Shown here one piece after another: positions 6,155 to 6,335 of a stretch of DNA of 6,335 nt. The notes under the pieces are model-generated. The model did no database searches. It had not been told where the DNA came from and saw nothing but the letters and a program-made list of their open reading frames with translations. Numbering within the stretch: position 1 is the stretch's first letter; every line of letters starts with the position of its first letter. Source of the DNA: an uncultured Calothrix sp. (GTDB lineage: Bacteria > Cyanobacteriota > Cyanobacteriia > Cyanobacteriales > Nostocaceae); NCBI GenBank assembly GCA_937884685.1, contig CAKZYM010000079.1, forward strand, positions 1-6,335, given 5' to 3'. The position numbers were made by a program, and so were the translations under genes.

Positions 6155-6335
6155 CTATCATCAAATAAAAAATTAACTCATTAGCTTTAGTTTGAATATA
6201 ATATAGCAATCCTCAAAATATTGAAAAAACTAAATCAGCAGGTGTTGTAAAGTATAAATTTATCGTTACCTTGACTTTAATACCAACATTAATTATCAGT
6301 TGCTAAAATTCTATGTTTAATTTATAAGCTGATGT

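Larger units (their letters stand above)
6009..6335. other. Upstream region of mtnD, no gene seen
   Basis: This AT-rich stretch holds the candidate -10 and the 11-bp repeats. I see no open frame of coding character, no SAM-type riboswitch that I can recognise, and no start of a further gene before the window ends. Confidence 0.6.

Overview
The window looks like chromosomal DNA from a filamentous, heterocystous-type cyanobacterium (Nostoc/Calothrix/Rivularia-like). The reasons are the kinds of proteins present (a large NACHT STAND ATPase with a cyanobacterial-style C-terminal cap, and a PEP-CTERM surface protein), a three-enzyme methionine-salvage block, AT-rich gene-sparse spacers, and families of short palindromes and heptamer tandem repeats typical of such genomes. 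The genus is an inference; no rRNA or other marker is present.

Left part (1-1588, + strand): the 3' two-thirds or so of a NACHT NTPase gene, cut by the window edge. It enters at the Walker B motif and continues through the sensor-1 and winged-helix regions. It then runs into a striking Leu-alternating low-complexity tract (about 992-1264) encoded by 6-bp-period DNA, and ends in a conserved C-terminal helical cap. The N-terminal effector domain and Walker A lie outside the window.

Middle (1589-2564): almost 1 kb of AT-rich DNA with no convincing gene, followed by a 312-aa secreted PEP-CTERM protein (2565-3503, +) with a signal peptide and a C-terminal VPEP/TM/RRKKK sorting signal. Between this gene and the convergent genes to its right (3504-3845) are two related long-armed palindromes with TTGGGTTA cores, arranged as inverted copies of each other. 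They could act as a bidirectional terminator.

Right part (6008 down to 3846, - strand): methionine salvage genes in the order mtnD - mtnB - mtnC, all on the minus strand and probably one transcription unit. MtnB dehydrates 5-methylthioribulose-1-phosphate, MtnC enolises and dephosphorylates the diketone, and MtnD oxidises the acireductone to the keto acid of methionine. Together they form the lower half of the pathway. The upstream enzymes (MTA phosphorylase or nucleosidase/kinase, and MtnA) and the final aminotransferase are not in the window. MtnD is best started at an internal ATG (6008), giving 185 aa. TTTAGAT-type heptamers lie directly in front of the mtnB and mtnC start codons, where a Shine-Dalgarno would normally be, and an AAACC-G-GGTTT-cored hairpin lies in the mtnB-mtnC gap.

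I did not find a clear new multi-gene system. The most interesting item is the repeat-bearing NACHT protein, a candidate bacterial NLR-like sensor. After it come the repeat elements placed around and within the salvage operon.
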